Part shown: positions 44,761 to 55,896 of the stretch, in pieces
Position numbering within the stretch: position 1 is the first letter of the stretch
Layout of the letters: each line of letters starts with the position of its first letter
Origin: Pseudomonadota bacterium
GTDB taxonomy: Bacteria > Desulfobacterota > Binatia > Binatales > Binataceae
Direction of reading: 5' to 3'
Length of the DNA: 64,000 bases
Assembly: GCA_021325025.1 (NCBI GenBank)
Contig: JAJPHZ010000035.1
Coordinates: forward strand, 62,001-126,000
Translations under genes and position numbers: made by a program
Notes under the pieces: model-generated
What the model saw: the letters and a program-made list of their open reading frames with translations, nothing else
What the model was told of the DNA's origin: nothing
Databases searched by the model: none

Positions 44761-45939
44761 TCAGCTTTCGCGCTCGACTACCATCGCGATCCCCTGGCCG
44801 CCACCGATACACAGCGTGGCAACCCCCAGGGCCTGACCGCGATCCGCCATCGCGTAGAGCAAAGTAGTGAGGATACGCGCCCCGCTGGCGCCGATCGGAT
44901 GGCCGATGGCGATCGCACCGCCGTTGACGTTGACTCGCTCGCGCGCCACTTTCAACTCGCGCAGCACACCCAGCGATTGCGCGGCGAACGCTTCGTTGAG
45001 CTCCCACAACCCGATGTCCTCGCGCTTGAGGCCGGCCAGCCGCAGCGCTTTTTCCACGGCCGGCACCGGGCCCATCCCCATGTAGGCCGGATCGACGCCA
45101 GCCGATGCCCAGGAGCGAATCGTGGCCAGCGGCTTGAGCCCCATTTCCAGCGCCCGCTCGCGCGCCATCACCACCACCGCAGCGGCGCCGTCGTTGATTC
45201 CCGAGGCGTTGGCGGCCGTCACCGTGCCGTCTTTTTTGAAGGCAGGTTTGAGCCCCGCAATCTGCTCGACGCGGGTTTCGCGCGGATGCTCATCGACCTG
45301 GACGGAGACGGTCTCCTTGCCGCGCTTGATTTCCACCGGGGTGATTTCCGCCGCAAACCGGCCGGCGCGCTGGGCCGCGAAATATTTGGCCTGGCTGTCG
45401 GCGGCGAATTCGTCCTGCTCGCGCCGGCTGATGGCGTACTTGTCCGCGATATTCTCGGCGGTCACGCCCATATGCACTAAAGTAATCGGGCAGTTGAGCC
45501 CATCGGCAATCATGGTGTCGAAAATCTGATCGTTGCCCATGCGGTAGCCGAAACGGGCCTTCTTGAGCAGGTACGGCGCCAGGGTCATGTTTTCCATTCC
45601 GCCCGCCACCACCGTGTCGGCCTCGCCGCAGCATACCGAACCGGCGGCCAGCGCCACGGCCTTGAGCCCCGAGCCGCAGGCCTTGTTAATCGTGTAGCTG
45701 CCCACCTCTTTGGGCACACCGGCGGCGAGCGCCGCGACGCGGGCGGGATTGAGCCCCAAACCGCCGGGCAGGACGTTGCCGAGGATTACTTCATCGACCT
45801 GCGCCGGCTGGATTCCGGCGCGCTTGATCGCCTCGCGCACCGCAATCGCGCCCAATTCGGTGGCGGTGGTCCCTGCAAAGGCTCCTCCAAAGGTGCCGAT
45901 CGCGGTGCGGATCGCGCTCACAATTACAGCCTTACGCAT
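44761..45939 (-). CDS. Acetyl-CoA C-acetyltransferase (thiolase)
   Basis: 392 aa, normal length. The acyl-accepting Cys is C88 (NKACGSGLKAVALAAG), and the C-terminal motifs NGGAIAIGHPIGASGAR and CIGGGQGIAMVVE supply the catalytic His and second Cys. It either cleaves acetoacetyl-CoA and longer 3-ketoacyl-CoAs or condenses acetyl-CoA. The ATG at 45939 has GAGGAGG about 8 bp upstream, so the 15 upstream codons of open frame are discarded. It fits the fatty-acid theme of the window. Confidence 0.93.
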   Translation of the reverse strand: MRKAVIVSAIRTAIGTFGGAFAGTTATELGAIAVREAIKRAGIQPAQVDEVILGNVLPGGLGLNPARVAALAAGVPKEVGSYTINKACGSGLKAVALAAGSVCCGEADTVVAGGMENMTLAPYLLKKARFGYRMGNDQIFDTMIADGLNCPITLVHMGVTAENIADKYAISRREQDEFAADSQAKYFAAQRAGRFAAEITPVEIKRGKETVSVQVDEHPRETRVEQIAGLKPAFKKDGTVTAANASGINDGAAAVVVMARERALEMGLKPLATIRSWASAGVDPAYMGMGPVPAVEKALRLAGLKREDIGLWELNEAFAAQSLGVLRELKVARERVNVNGGAIAIGHPIGASGARILTTLLYAMADRGQALGVATLCIGGGQGIAMVVERES

Positions 45940-46026
45940 TGATTCCACCTCCTCGCGGGCGTGCGTGTTAACGAGCGCCGTCAACCCAGGTGCGGGAAAC
46001 CGGCGGCTTGCCCTATCATTCGTAAT

Positions 46027-47253
46027 CTATCCCATGGGAAAGCCGAATAGAACCGCTTTAGCCCATCGCGTCAGCAGCGCTGGTATCGACTTTTCGTCCA
46101 GATGATCGGCGCCATTGTACCAGTCGATACCGATCCGCTGGGCGCTGCGGCTGAGCGAGGCAAGGCGGAAGTACAGCCGATGGCGCGGACCGTAGAACAG
46201 GCGGGCGGCAACGCCCAGACGGCGCAGCTTGCGCGCGGCGGCGCCGCGATGAAGCACAGCGTCGTAGGCGGCCAGCGCGTCAGGCTTGCCGCCGAAGAAA
46301 TCGTCGAGTGCCTGCGCCGCCAGCTTGCCGTGCTCGAAGGCACAGGAAATCCCCTCGCCCATCAGTGGGTCGACGCCCGCCGCGTCGCCGGCCAGCAGCA
46401 CGCGGCCGCGCACGAAGCTTTGCTGCGGCGCATACCATCTGATGGGGAATGCCTTGTAGCCGCCCTGATGCGGCGCAGGGATCGGCAAATCCGGGAATGC
46501 TTGCGCCAACGCGTCGAGCAGGGCAGCCTTGGCGCGCGCGGGGTCAACCGCGGCGCGCGGGCATTGATCATAGATGCCTACATTCAGATAGGGACGTCCG
46601 CCAATCAGGCAGGGAAACGACCATGAGTAGCCGCGGATACCGGCCGAAACGCAGGTGAAGTCGAAGCAATAGGGAGTGGCGGCGAAATCCGCGGCGCGCG
46701 CCGCCGGCGCCGACACATCGAGCATCACGGCACGTCCGACCCATTGCCGATCGCGCTCGAACAGTGCCTCGCGCACCCGGCTGCCCGAACCGTCGGCGCC
46801 AACCAGCACGTCGGCGGCAAAGTCGCCGGCCGTGGCGTGCACCATCACCGCGTCGGCCGAGGTTTGAACATCCCCGACCCGGCAATCTTCGATTATCTCC
46901 AAGCCAGCCTGACGCGCCGCACGGGCCAGGCGCGCGTCGAACTCGTCGCGGCGCACCACCGTGCACAGAACGCCGCCGCCGCGGTAGTCCACAGTGCCGA
47001 CCTCGGTTCTTGCCACGCCGCGCCGCACGCTCACGGCGGGGACGTCCAGGGGCAAGTCGAGTTCGGCCAGCGCCAGCATCGTTTTGGGAATCAATCCGCC
47101 GGCGCAAACCTTGGGCCGTGGATGGCGCCGGCGCTCCAGCGCAATCACCTGCCCCTTGAGGTCGGGGCGGCGGCGCAGCAGATAAAGCGCGGTGGCGAGC
47201 CCGGCCGGCCCGGTGCCGGCGATCAGCACGCGACAGGATTGCACGTGGGCCAT
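46027..47253 (-). CDS. Geranylgeranyl-reductase-family FAD-dependent oxidoreductase
   Basis: 408 aa. The N-terminal FAD Rossmann fold is VLIAGTGPAGLATALYLLRRR; CAGGLIPKTM, the VLVGADGSGSRVRE motif and VLLAGDAAGVDPLMGEGISCAFEHG are the flavin-binding signatures of the GGR/FixC group. Members reduce isoprenoid chains or quinone-linked substrates. The ATG at 47253 is chosen because the family sequence follows it; an upstream TTG adds 12 residues. No Shine-Dalgarno is visible. Substrate is uncertain, with menaquinone or isoprenoid lipid saturation as candidates. Confidence 0.85.
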   Translation of the reverse strand: MAHVQSCRVLIAGTGPAGLATALYLLRRRPDLKGQVIALERRRHPRPKVCAGGLIPKTMLALAELDLPLDVPAVSVRRGVARTEVGTVDYRGGGVLCTVVRRDEFDARLARAARQAGLEIIEDCRVGDVQTSADAVMVHATAGDFAADVLVGADGSGSRVREALFERDRQWVGRAVMLDVSAPAARAADFAATPYCFDFTCVSAGIRGYSWSFPCLIGGRPYLNVGIYDQCPRAAVDPARAKAALLDALAQAFPDLPIPAPHQGGYKAFPIRWYAPQQSFVRGRVLLAGDAAGVDPLMGEGISCAFEHGKLAAQALDDFFGGKPDALAAYDAVLHRGAAARKLRRLGVAARLFYGPRHRLYFRLASLSRSAQRIGIDWYNGADHLDEKSIPALLTRWAKAVLFGFPMG

Positions 47254-47350
47254 GGTCAGGACTGTAGAATTGGGGCGGCGGACAAGCAAAGGGGCAAGAA
47301 CCGCCGCGCCGGCGATCCCTGCCCCTTGATTAGCGCTCGGTGCGCTCGCT

Positions 47351-48961
47351 TCAGCTCTCGGGCTTGATGACCGTGTACAGGGTCATGTTGCCGCGCTGAA
47401 CCAACAGCAAAGCGGGCTTCTTTTGGTCCTTGGCCTCTTTGGCCTGGGCCATAAAATCCTTGAGCGAATTGACCTTGGCGTGATTCACCTCCAGGATCAC
47501 GTCGCCCTGCTCCAGTCCCGCCTCAGCACCGGGGCTGTCGGGTTTGACCTGGCGGATGACGACACCCTTGTCGCTCTGCAGGTTGAACTCACGCGCGAGG
47601 TCGGGCGTGATTTCGCCGACCTGCAGGCCCCATCCGCTGCCTGGCTGCTCCTGTCCACGCGCGCTGGCCATCTCGTTTTCTTTGAGTTCGCCAATCGTCA
47701 CCGGGATGGTCAGATGCTTGCCGCCGCGGATTACCTCGACGTCGACCTTCTTGCCGATCGGCGTCTCGGCCACCAGTGTGGGCAGCTCATGCTGTTCATG
47801 GACGTCGCGGCCGTTGAACTTGATGATGACGTCGCCGCGCTTGATACCGGCCTTGGCCGCCGGCGCGTCCTTTTCGACGTTGGCCACCAGTGCGCCCTCA
47901 GGTTTGGCCAGGCCGAAGGACTGCGCCAACTCCGGCGTCACTTCCTGGATTTCCACGCCCAGCCATCCGCGCACCACTTTGCCGCGGGTCTTGAGCTGCT
48001 CCATCACGGCCTTGGCGAGGTCGATCGGAATGGCAAAGCCGATGCCGGCGCTGGTGCCGGTACGGCTGTAGATCGCAGTATTGATTCCGACCACCTTGCC
48101 GTTGACGTCGAACAAAGGTCCGCCGGAGTTGCCGGGATTGATAGCGGCGTCAGTCTGGATGAATTCGTCGTAATTGCCGCCCAGAGCGCGTCCCTTGGCG
48201 CTGACGATACCGGCGGTAACGGTCAATGAAAACCCAAACGGATTGCCGATTGCGACCACCCAATCACCGACTTCGGTGGCGTCGGAATTGCCCAGCGTGG
48301 CGTAGGGCAGCGCCTCCTTGGTATCGATCTTGATCAGCGCCAGATCGGTCTTGGAGTCCTTGCCAACCACTTTGGCAGTGAACTCGCGCTTGTCCATCAG
48401 GGTGACCTTGATGGTGTCGGCATTTCCCACCACGTGGTCATTGGTCAGGATGTAGCCGTCGGGCGAGACGATCACCCCGGAGCCCAGGCCATGCTGTTTG
48501 AATTCGTGGGGGATTTCGCCAAAGAAGCGGCGGAACTGCTCGAAGGGATCGCCGCCGAATGGTCCAAAGGGCATCGGCCCACCGCCGCCACCACCGCTAC
48601 CGCCGCCTTGGCCGCCCTGCCCTTCGCCCGGGTCGCCGCCTTCGAAACCGAAACCTTTGACCTTCTGCACCACGCTGACGTTGACCACCGTCGGCATCAC
48701 GTGTTTGACCAGCGGGGCAAACGATGAAATCACGCCGGCCTTTTCCATCGGCTCGGGCGCCCCGGCAGGCGCCGGTTTAGCCGCAGGAGCGGCGGGTGCG
48801 GGCGCCGCTGACACCACCGGTGGCTGGGCCGGCACGGGCTGGGCCGGTTTGGCTTCAGGCTTTTGCTCCGATCCCCATAAAGAAAAGGCGCTTGCGGATG
48901 CCAGCGCCAGCGCCGTTGTCATCAACAGTACAGCGACCACGGCGAACACTCTTTTAGACAT
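47351..48961 (-). CDS. DegP/HtrA-type periplasmic serine protease
   Basis: 536 aa. Residues 1-25 form a signal peptide (hydrophobic run ending ASASA). A Pro/Ala linker and a Gly-rich loop (about 108-137) precede the trypsin-like domain with catalytic H176 (TNDHVV), D206 (SKTDLALI) and S279 (NPGNSGGPL). Two PDZ domains follow (about 320-415 and 440-530; VRGWLGVEIQEVTPELAQSFG starts the first). It degrades or refolds damaged envelope proteins. Do-type HtrA with two PDZ domains suggests DegP/DegQ. It has its own upstream region of 289 bp containing no other gene. Confidence 0.93.
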   Translation of the reverse strand: MSKRVFAVVAVLLMTTALALASASAFSLWGSEQKPEAKPAQPVPAQPPVVSAAPAPAAPAAKPAPAGAPEPMEKAGVISSFAPLVKHVMPTVVNVSVVQKVKGFGFEGGDPGEGQGGQGGGSGGGGGGPMPFGPFGGDPFEQFRRFFGEIPHEFKQHGLGSGVIVSPDGYILTNDHVVGNADTIKVTLMDKREFTAKVVGKDSKTDLALIKIDTKEALPYATLGNSDATEVGDWVVAIGNPFGFSLTVTAGIVSAKGRALGGNYDEFIQTDAAINPGNSGGPLFDVNGKVVGINTAIYSRTGTSAGIGFAIPIDLAKAVMEQLKTRGKVVRGWLGVEIQEVTPELAQSFGLAKPEGALVANVEKDAPAAKAGIKRGDVIIKFNGRDVHEQHELPTLVAETPIGKKVDVEVIRGGKHLTIPVTIGELKENEMASARGQEQPGSGWGLQVGEITPDLAREFNLQSDKGVVIRQVKPDSPGAEAGLEQGDVILEVNHAKVNSLKDFMAQAKEAKDQKKPALLLVQRGNMTLYTVIKPES

Positions 48962-49250
48962 GCGATTCTCCTCGGAACCCTCGATGAACAGACATTATCA
49001 CCCCGAACGCTTGACTATAAGCAGTTACATCGGCGGGGAGCCCCTCGCAAATTGTGACGAAAACTGCCCATTTCTATTCACTTTGGCCAGCCAGGCCAGG
49101 CAGCTCGCGAACCGCGCCGCGTGTCGCGGCGCGCCCGACTTGCCGAGAATCTTACACTACGCCCTTGCATGATTAGCGGCAATCGGGGTCAGGATCGCAG
49201 GCCGTCACAAAACCGGCCTGATCGGCCATGCATTGAAAGCCACTCTTTCA

Positions 49251-49778
49251 TCACGGACTGGTATTTTTGCCTTCAAGAATTCGCCGCAGGCGGCGGAACC
49301 ACAGCAGTTTATCCTCGAAACCGGGGAATGCGGCGTTGCGTCCACTGGGATTGGGTATGACAAAAATCCGCGCACCATTTATCGTCTCCGGTTTGAGTCC
49401 GGCGCCGCGGTTGGCACTGCGGGGAAACAGTTGACGATAGATGCTGACGCCGACCAGCGCGATTACCCGGGGACGCAAGCGGCGGATCTTTCTGAGCAAT
49501 GCGCGCCTGCCCGCGGCGATTTCCACCGCCGTCAACTCCGACGCCTGGCGGGTAGGCCGCGGACACAGGTTGGTCAGCGCCATGCCGAATTCGGCCAGCC
49601 GCCCGTCTTCTTCGTAGCGCAGAGCCACCGGGGTCAAACCGGCGGCGTGCAGCAATCGCCAGAACGGGTTGCCGCGGCCGGCGAAATGGTGACCCACCTG
49701 CGCCGAACGCAGGCTTGGGTTGATACCGACAAACATCACGCGCGGATGAGGCACGATTACGTCACGCAAACCGCGCAT
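49251..49778 (-). CDS. mug: G/U mismatch-specific uracil-DNA glycosylase
   Basis: 175 aa. Motif 1 reads VGINPSLRSAQVGHHF followed by RGNPFWRLLHAAGL, and motif 2 VIPNPSGRNA, as in E. coli Mug (GINPG and NPSG). The Asn of GINP and of NPSG are the water-activating and base-recognition residues. It removes uracil or ethenocytosine from mismatches, useful in a GC-rich genome. It begins 9 bp after the zinc-ribbon membrane gene on the same strand. Confidence 0.9.
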   Translation of the reverse strand: MRGLRDVIVPHPRVMFVGINPSLRSAQVGHHFAGRGNPFWRLLHAAGLTPVALRYEEDGRLAEFGMALTNLCPRPTRQASELTAVEIAAGRRALLRKIRRLRPRVIALVGVSIYRQLFPRSANRGAGLKPETINGARIFVIPNPSGRNAAFPGFEDKLLWFRRLRRILEGKNTSP

Positions 49779-49787
49779 AGCCCGACA

Positions 49788-50072
49788 TCAGGAAAAGGTT
49801 TTGCGCGCCACAAAGAACATCGCGGCGCCGACCGCCGCATAAACCGCGACACCTTCGAGCAGTCCCAGGCTGACGCCGGTGGTGGCGAGGAACAACGCCA
49901 ACACCATCAGCGAACCGATAATCGCCACCACCTGCTCGATACGGCGTTCGCGGGCGCGCACACGTGCGACGTGGGCCGAAATCGGCGCGCCACAGTTGGG
50001 GCATTTGCCGCCGCGCTTGAAGATCAGGTCGTGATGGCAGGCAGGGCATTCGATTTTGGTCCGAAGCGGCAT
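49788..50072 (-). CDS. Zinc-ribbon protein with two membrane segments
   Basis: 94 aa. A CPAC and CPNC pair in the first 30 residues forms a zinc ribbon; RVRARERRIEQ is a basic helix; two hydrophobic segments follow (about 48-67 and 70-88). Function unknown. It precedes mug by 9 bp and is likely co-transcribed with it. Confidence 0.75.
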   Translation of the reverse strand: MPLRTKIECPACHHDLIFKRGGKCPNCGAPISAHVARVRARERRIEQVVAIIGSLMVLALFLATTGVSLGLLEGVAVYAAVGAAMFFVARKTFS

Positions 50073-50179
50073 CGTTCACATCCGCGGTGCGAAACAAGCG
50101 TTATGACGATAATAAAAAGGGCGGCCTCAAGCATCAGGCCGCCCTGGTTTGCTGGTTTCGCTTGGAGGTCTTGCCGCCG

Positions 50180-50650
50180 TCAGGCGTGCACCTTGTGCAG
50201 ATGCAGATGGCGCTTGTGCGTGGCCATCTCTGTCTTGCGCTGGCTGGGCCGGTCGGTGTGATAGCTCTTGAGTTCGACCGGGGCCGCCGGCGCCTGGGCC
50301 AGGGCCAGGTGCGCAAGCTTCCTCTCTTTCCAGTCGCGCAGTCCGCGCCGCATGTAATCGGGATTGATGTCGAGCATGTCGCAGACATTGTCGAAGGAAA
50401 AAATCCACTGCTTGTCGTGCAGGTTGATCCACTCTTCGGCGTCGCGAAACAGGCGCTGGCCCTTGGTAGTCGACGCGCCAACGTACTTCATGAAGCACTC
50501 AATGCCATCCTCCAACACGCTCAGAATCAGGCGCTTTTCACCTTCGAGCAGATGCTTGCGGCGCATCGCCTCGAAGTATTGCACCGGCAGCAGCGTATCG
50601 GGCTCAAACAGGCTCGGCAGCCTCTCGTCCAATGTTTCTTTCTCCTGCAT
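50180..50650 (-). CDS. Uncharacterised protein downstream of the isc operon
   Basis: 156 aa from the ATG at 50650, which has AAGGAAG about 7 bp upstream; an ATG at 50731 is in frame but poorly supported. The core is helical: LPVQYFEAMRRKHLLEGEKRLILSVLEDGIECFMKYVG, then RLFRDAEEWINL, WIFSFDNVCDMLDINPDYMRRGLRDWKER. The last part resembles a helix-turn-helix. The C-terminal tail is basic and His-rich (THKRHLHLHKVH). I have seen this wording as a conserved hypothetical in environmental proteobacteria-like genomes but know no function. It lies 116 bp after iscX. Confidence 0.7.
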   Translation of the reverse strand: MQEKETLDERLPSLFEPDTLLPVQYFEAMRRKHLLEGEKRLILSVLEDGIECFMKYVGASTTKGQRLFRDAEEWINLHDKQWIFSFDNVCDMLDINPDYMRRGLRDWKERKLAHLALAQAPAAPVELKSYHTDRPSQRKTEMATHKRHLHLHKVHA

Positions 50651-50766
50651 GGTCGCTTCCTTATGGCCTCTCGCCGGCTGACTCGAGTCCCCCTCCAGCA
50701 CAATTCCCTCCTTTAGACGCTTGACCGTCATGTCCTATTCAACCCCCACCCCACCGCGATTTGCTT

Positions 50767-50982
50767 TCAGTCTTCGTTTTGCTCTTTGTAAATCTCGTGC
50801 CAGGCCATCTGGATTGCTTCCAGCCTTGCCTCGCTGGATGCGGCGGGATCATCGTCGAACTCGTCGCAGTCGATCACCCACTGGCGCAGGTCGGTAAACC
50901 GCACATCCAGCGGATTGAGACCGGGATGGTTTTCGGCCAGCACCTCGGCAATCTCTTCGGCTTGATCCCACTTAAGACCCAT
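50767..50982 (-). CDS. iscX: Iron-sulfur assembly protein IscX
   Basis: 71 aa, acidic. MGLKWDQAEEIAEVLAENHPGLNP, VRFTDLRQWVIDCDEFDDDP and EARLEAIQMAWHEIYKE match E. coli IscX/YfhJ nearly end to end. It binds IscS and iron and tunes cluster assembly. The frame is open 53 codons upstream, but the family start is the ATG at 50982. It is the last clear isc gene, 46 bp after hscA. Confidence 0.95.
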   Translation of the reverse strand: MGLKWDQAEEIAEVLAENHPGLNPLDVRFTDLRQWVIDCDEFDDDPAASSEARLEAIQMAWHEIYKEQNED

Positions 50983-51028
50983 GATCCGTCCTTCCTTCCT
51001 CGACCTTCTCACAGCTGGGGAAGCGGCG

Positions 51029-52891
<1,863 letters not shown>

Positions 52892-52924
52892 AGCATATTC
52901 CATTTGGGGCAATTCGCCCCAAAA

Positions 52925-53578
52925 TTATCTCAAATCGTGTAGCTCCAATGCCCGTTCAAGGTCGCGGGCCAGAGTCCGCAAATAGGCGATGCGCGACAGG
53001 ATCGCCTTGAGTTGGACGAGTAGATCGGGGTTGGGGTTTACGCTGGCATCCCATCGTTCAAAATTACCGTGCAATTCTGTCAGCGCGTCCTGCAGCATCG
53101 TCTCGACCCGCTGGTGCGCCGAGGCTACCTGGGCGCGTAGATTTTCGCGCTCCGGTTTGCTGCCGGATGCCGCGTCGCGCAATTGAGCCAGCGTCTCCTG
53201 CATCTCGAAAATCATCTCCGCCAACTCCGGCGGCACCCTTTTGTTGTCGGCCGCCAGTTTCTCGCCGTGCAGTTCCAGCCAGTAAAGACCGCGGCTGACT
53301 GGGTCGCGCAAAGTGCGAAAGGCACGCGTCAGCAGCGCGGTGGCGTTCAAGCTAGCGTTGCGAATCGCGGCGCGGCGGTTGGCAAATCGATCAGGATGAA
53401 GCCGCCGGCCCAAGTCGTGGTAGAGGGTTTCGAGCTGCCCGCTGTCGAGAGTCAGGCGCCTGGACAAACCCAGCGCGGTGAAATAATCCAGTTCAACCGC
53501 TAAGGGTGCCCCGCAATCGGGGCAGAACAGGCGCGGCGCTTGAAGCCGCGCACATGATGGACATTGCGCCTGCGTCAT
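52925..53578 (-). CDS. hscB: HscB-type J-domain co-chaperone with N-terminal zinc finger
   Basis: 217 aa. The J domain contains HPD in GRRLHPDRFANRRAAIRNAS (about residue 61), and the C-terminal half is a three-helix bundle as in HscB. Before the J domain is a tetracysteine motif, C6-C9 and C19-C22 (CPSC, CPDC), as in eukaryotic HSC20 and absent from E. coli HscB. It stimulates HscA and delivers IscU. It lies 33 bp upstream of hscA and 27 bp after iscA. Confidence 0.93.
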   Translation of the reverse strand: MTQAQCPSCARLQAPRLFCPDCGAPLAVELDYFTALGLSRRLTLDSGQLETLYHDLGRRLHPDRFANRRAAIRNASLNATALLTRAFRTLRDPVSRGLYWLELHGEKLAADNKRVPPELAEMIFEMQETLAQLRDAASGSKPERENLRAQVASAHQRVETMLQDALTELHGNFERWDASVNPNPDLLVQLKAILSRIAYLRTLARDLERALELHDLR

Positions 53579-53605
53579 AGTTGGTACAGTGCAGGGAACT
53601 GCCGC

Positions 53606-53920
53606 TCATACCGTAAATGACTCTCCGCAGCCGCAGGTCCGCTTGACGTTGGGGTTGACCAGTTTAAAGCCCGAGGACATCAGCTCCTCGGCGTAGTCCA
53701 GTTCAGAGCCGTTAAGGTAGAGGAAGCTCTTTTTGTCGACGATCAATTGCGCGCCATCGCGCTCGAAGACCTTATCGCGCTCCTTGGCGCAATCGATCTC
53801 CATCCGGTACTGCAACCCCGAGCATCCACCCCCGACTACCTTGACCCGCAACCCCGCGCCCGGTTTCTCCACCACCAGTTGCTTGATCTTGCTCGCCGCG
53901 TTTTCTGACAGCGAGATCAT
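53606..53920 (-). CDS. iscA: A-type iron-sulfur carrier
   Basis: 104 aa. The three cluster-ligating Cys are C33 (GGGCSGLQY), C96 and C98 (TCGCGES). It accepts clusters from IscU and passes them to apo-proteins. Start at 53920 has GGAGG about 9 bp upstream; the open frame beyond is antisense noise over iscU. Its position between iscU and hscB supports IscA, although ErpA has the same signature. Confidence 0.94.
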   Translation of the reverse strand: MISLSENAASKIKQLVVEKPGAGLRVKVVGGGCSGLQYRMEIDCAKERDKVFERDGAQLIVDKKSFLYLNGSELDYAEELMSSGFKLVNPNVKRTCGCGESFTV

Positions 53921-53933
53921 TGCCGCTCGCCTC

Positions 53934-54356
53934 CTAGCCTTGCGCCGCCTTGTCTGCCGGCGTCGCCTCCACCTGCTTGCCGTGCTTGGCCTTCCAGTCG
54001 TTGATTGCCGCCTTGATGGCATCCTCGGCCAGCACCGAGCAATGGATCTTGACCGGCGGCAGATTGAGCTCCTGGACGATGGCGCTGTTCTTGATCGCCA
54101 TCGCTTCCTCAATCCGCTTGCCCTTGACCAGCTCGGTGACGTAGCTGGAACTAGCGATTGCGCTGCCGCAGCCGAAGGTCTTGAAGCGGGCGTCCTCGAT
54201 CACCCCCTCGGGGTTGATCTTGAGCTGCAGCTTCATCACGTCGCCGCATTCGGGCGCCCCTACCACGCCGGTACCGACATCCGCAGCCTCCTTGGGAAAG
54301 CTGCCCACGTTGCGCGGATTATTGTAATGGTCGAGAACTTTGCTTGAGTAAGCCAT
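53934..54356 (-). CDS. iscU: Iron-sulfur cluster scaffold IscU
   Basis: 140 aa. Cluster ligands C37 (PECGD), C63 (FGCGSA) and C106 with H105 (KIHCS) are present, as is the HscA-binding motif LPPVK (residues 99-103). The C-terminal extension (KHGKQVEATPADKAAQG) is slightly longer than in E. coli. It lies 47 bp after iscS and 13 bp before iscA. Confidence 0.96.
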   Translation of the reverse strand: MAYSSKVLDHYNNPRNVGSFPKEAADVGTGVVGAPECGDVMKLQLKINPEGVIEDARFKTFGCGSAIASSSYVTELVKGKRIEEAMAIKNSAIVQELNLPPVKIHCSVLAEDAIKAAINDWKAKHGKQVEATPADKAAQG

Positions 54357-54403
54357 GATCCCTACACCCTCAATCTAAGCATTGATACCGGCCCATCTCG
54401 GCA

Positions 54404-55624
54404 CTAGTCGCGCTTCCACTCCACCGACTTCAAATCGATCCCCTCCTTGGCCATCTCGTACAGCGGCGACATGTCGCGCAGGCGGCGCACCTCCTGGGTG
54501 ACGCGCTGCGCCACGTACTCGACTTCTTCTTCCGTGTTGAAGCGCCCCAGCCCGAAGCGAATCGAGCTGTGCGCCAGCTCCTCGTCCGTGCCCAGCGCAC
54601 GAATCACATAGGAGGGCTCCAGCGTGGCCGACGTACAAGCCGAGCCCGAGCTCACCGCCACATCCTTGATACCCATCAGCAGCGACTCGCCCTCGACGTA
54701 AGCGAAGCTGACATTGAGATTGCCGGGCAGGCGCTGGGTGGGATGACCGTTGAGATAGATTTCATCCAGCCGCTCGAACAGCTCGGCCTGCAGCTTGTCA
54801 CGCAGATTGCGCAGCCGGGCGGCCTCTTGCCCCATCTCGCGCACCGCAATCTCCGCCGCCGCGCCGAAGCCGACAATGCCCGCCACGTTGAGCGTGCCCG
54901 AGCGCAATCCGCGCTCGTGCCCGCCGCCGTCGATAATCGGCGTCAACCGCACTCGCGGCCCTTTGGCGCGCACGTATAGAATGCCCACGCCCTTGGGGCC
55001 GTAAATCTTGTGGGCGCTGGCCGACAGCAGGTCGATGCCCGCCGCCTCGACATCCAACGCAATCTTGCCCACCCCCTGGGTGGCGTCGCAATGGAACAGG
55101 ACGCCCTTTTCCTTGGCGATGCGGCCGATTTCGGCAATCGGGTGGATGGTGCCGATTTCGTTGTTGGCCGCCATAATCGTGATTAGAACGGTTTTGTCGG
55201 TAATTGCCCGGCGCACGTCGTCCGGATCGACCATCCCGTACTTGTCCACCGGCAGGTAGGTCACCGTCGCCTTGCCGGCCCGCTCCAGCGCCTTGCAGCT
55301 ATCCAGTACCGCCTTATGCTCCGTAACGCAGGTGATGACATGGTTGCCTTTGTCCTTGTAGAACTCAACCACGCCTTTAATCGCCAGGTTGTCAGATTCG
55401 GTGGCGCCGCTGGTGAAGATGATCTCCTTGGGCTTGGCATTGATGGCCGCCGCGATCTGAGTGCGGGCCTTGTCCACCGCCTCCTCCGCCGCCCAACCGA
55501 AGCTGTGGTTGCGGCTGGCCGCATTGCCAAACTTCTCCATGAAATAGGGCAGCATCGCGTCGAGCACCCGCTTGTCCATCGGGGTCGTCGCGTGGTTGTC
55601 CATGTAGATCGGCAGCTTAACCAT
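54404..55624 (-). CDS. iscS: Cysteine desulfurase IscS
   Basis: 406 aa PLP enzyme that provides sulfur from cysteine. The PLP Lys is in [12 protein letters not shown], the sulfur-carrying Cys in [16 protein letters not shown], and the N terminus reads [17 protein letters not shown]. The long catalytic loop and C-terminal length identify IscS (group I) rather than SufS. It is the first gene of the operon, 59 bp downstream of a near-consensus promoter -10. There is no iscR before it. Confidence 0.96.
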   Translation of the reverse strand: MVKLPIYMDNHATTPMDKRVLDAMLPYFMEKFGNAASRNHSFGWAAEEAVDKARTQIAAAINAKPKEIIFTSGATESDNLAIKGVVEFYKDKGNHVITCVTEHKAVLDSCKALERAGKATVTYLPVDKYGMVDPDDVRRAITDKTVLITIMAANNEIGTIHPIAEIGRIAKEKGVLFHCDATQGVGKIALDVEAAGIDLLSASAHKIYGPKGVGILYVRAKGPRVRLTPIIDGGGHERGLRSGTLNVAGIVGFGAAAEIAVREMGQEAARLRNLRDKLQAELFERLDEIYLNGHPTQRLPGNLNVSFAYVEGESLLMGIKDVAVSSGSACTSATLEPSYVIRALGTDEELAHSSIRFGLGRFNTEEEVEYVAQRVTQEVRRLRDMSPLYEMAKEGIDLKSVEWKRD

Positions 55625-55669
55625 CGCGTTACCTTCGTCCGTTTATCCCGCACAATCCCAGATTAGTGG

Positions 55670-55680
55670 ACCTAGTAGGT
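55670..55680. promoter_or_regulatory. Small palindrome at the expected isc transcription start
   Basis: ACCTA-C-TAGGT on the minus strand is a perfect inverted repeat around one base, just downstream of the -10 element. The preceding bases make ATACCTACT, near but not equal to the half-site ATASYYGACT bound by IscR at type 1 sites. It could be an operator for an Rrf2-family regulator encoded elsewhere; the evidence is weak. Confidence 0.3.
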
Positions 55681-55682
55681 AT

Positions 55683-55710
55683 ATTATAGAGCGCGCGATC
55701 GCGGAGTCAA
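55683..55710 (-). promoter_or_regulatory. Sigma-70 promoter of the isc operon
   Basis: On the minus strand TTGACT, 16 bp, TATAAT: the -10 is perfect and the -35 matches five of six consensus bases. The iscS ATG is 59 bp downstream of the -10. This is the best promoter match I can see in the window. The rest of 55625-55896 contains no supported gene. Confidence 0.75.
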
Positions 55711-55896
55711 ACGGAATCGCCCCCGCGGCCGGCCCGATTTTCATCAATCAAAACCACAGCAAATCCACCTCTGCAGTTCCGACTGAGGGCCCTGACCCGA
55801 CAGTCAGTGTGCTCCGGTCAACCGTCCGCTCGGCTCGGCGCGAAACCGGCAGGCATTAGCGATACTAAGCCCCGCCGCCGCTGCGGACAAGCGGGA

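Noticed and set aside
55670..55695. Full IscR type 1 operator at the isc promoter
   Set aside because: Only a degenerate left half-site is visible; the right half (AGTCRRSTAT) is missing.
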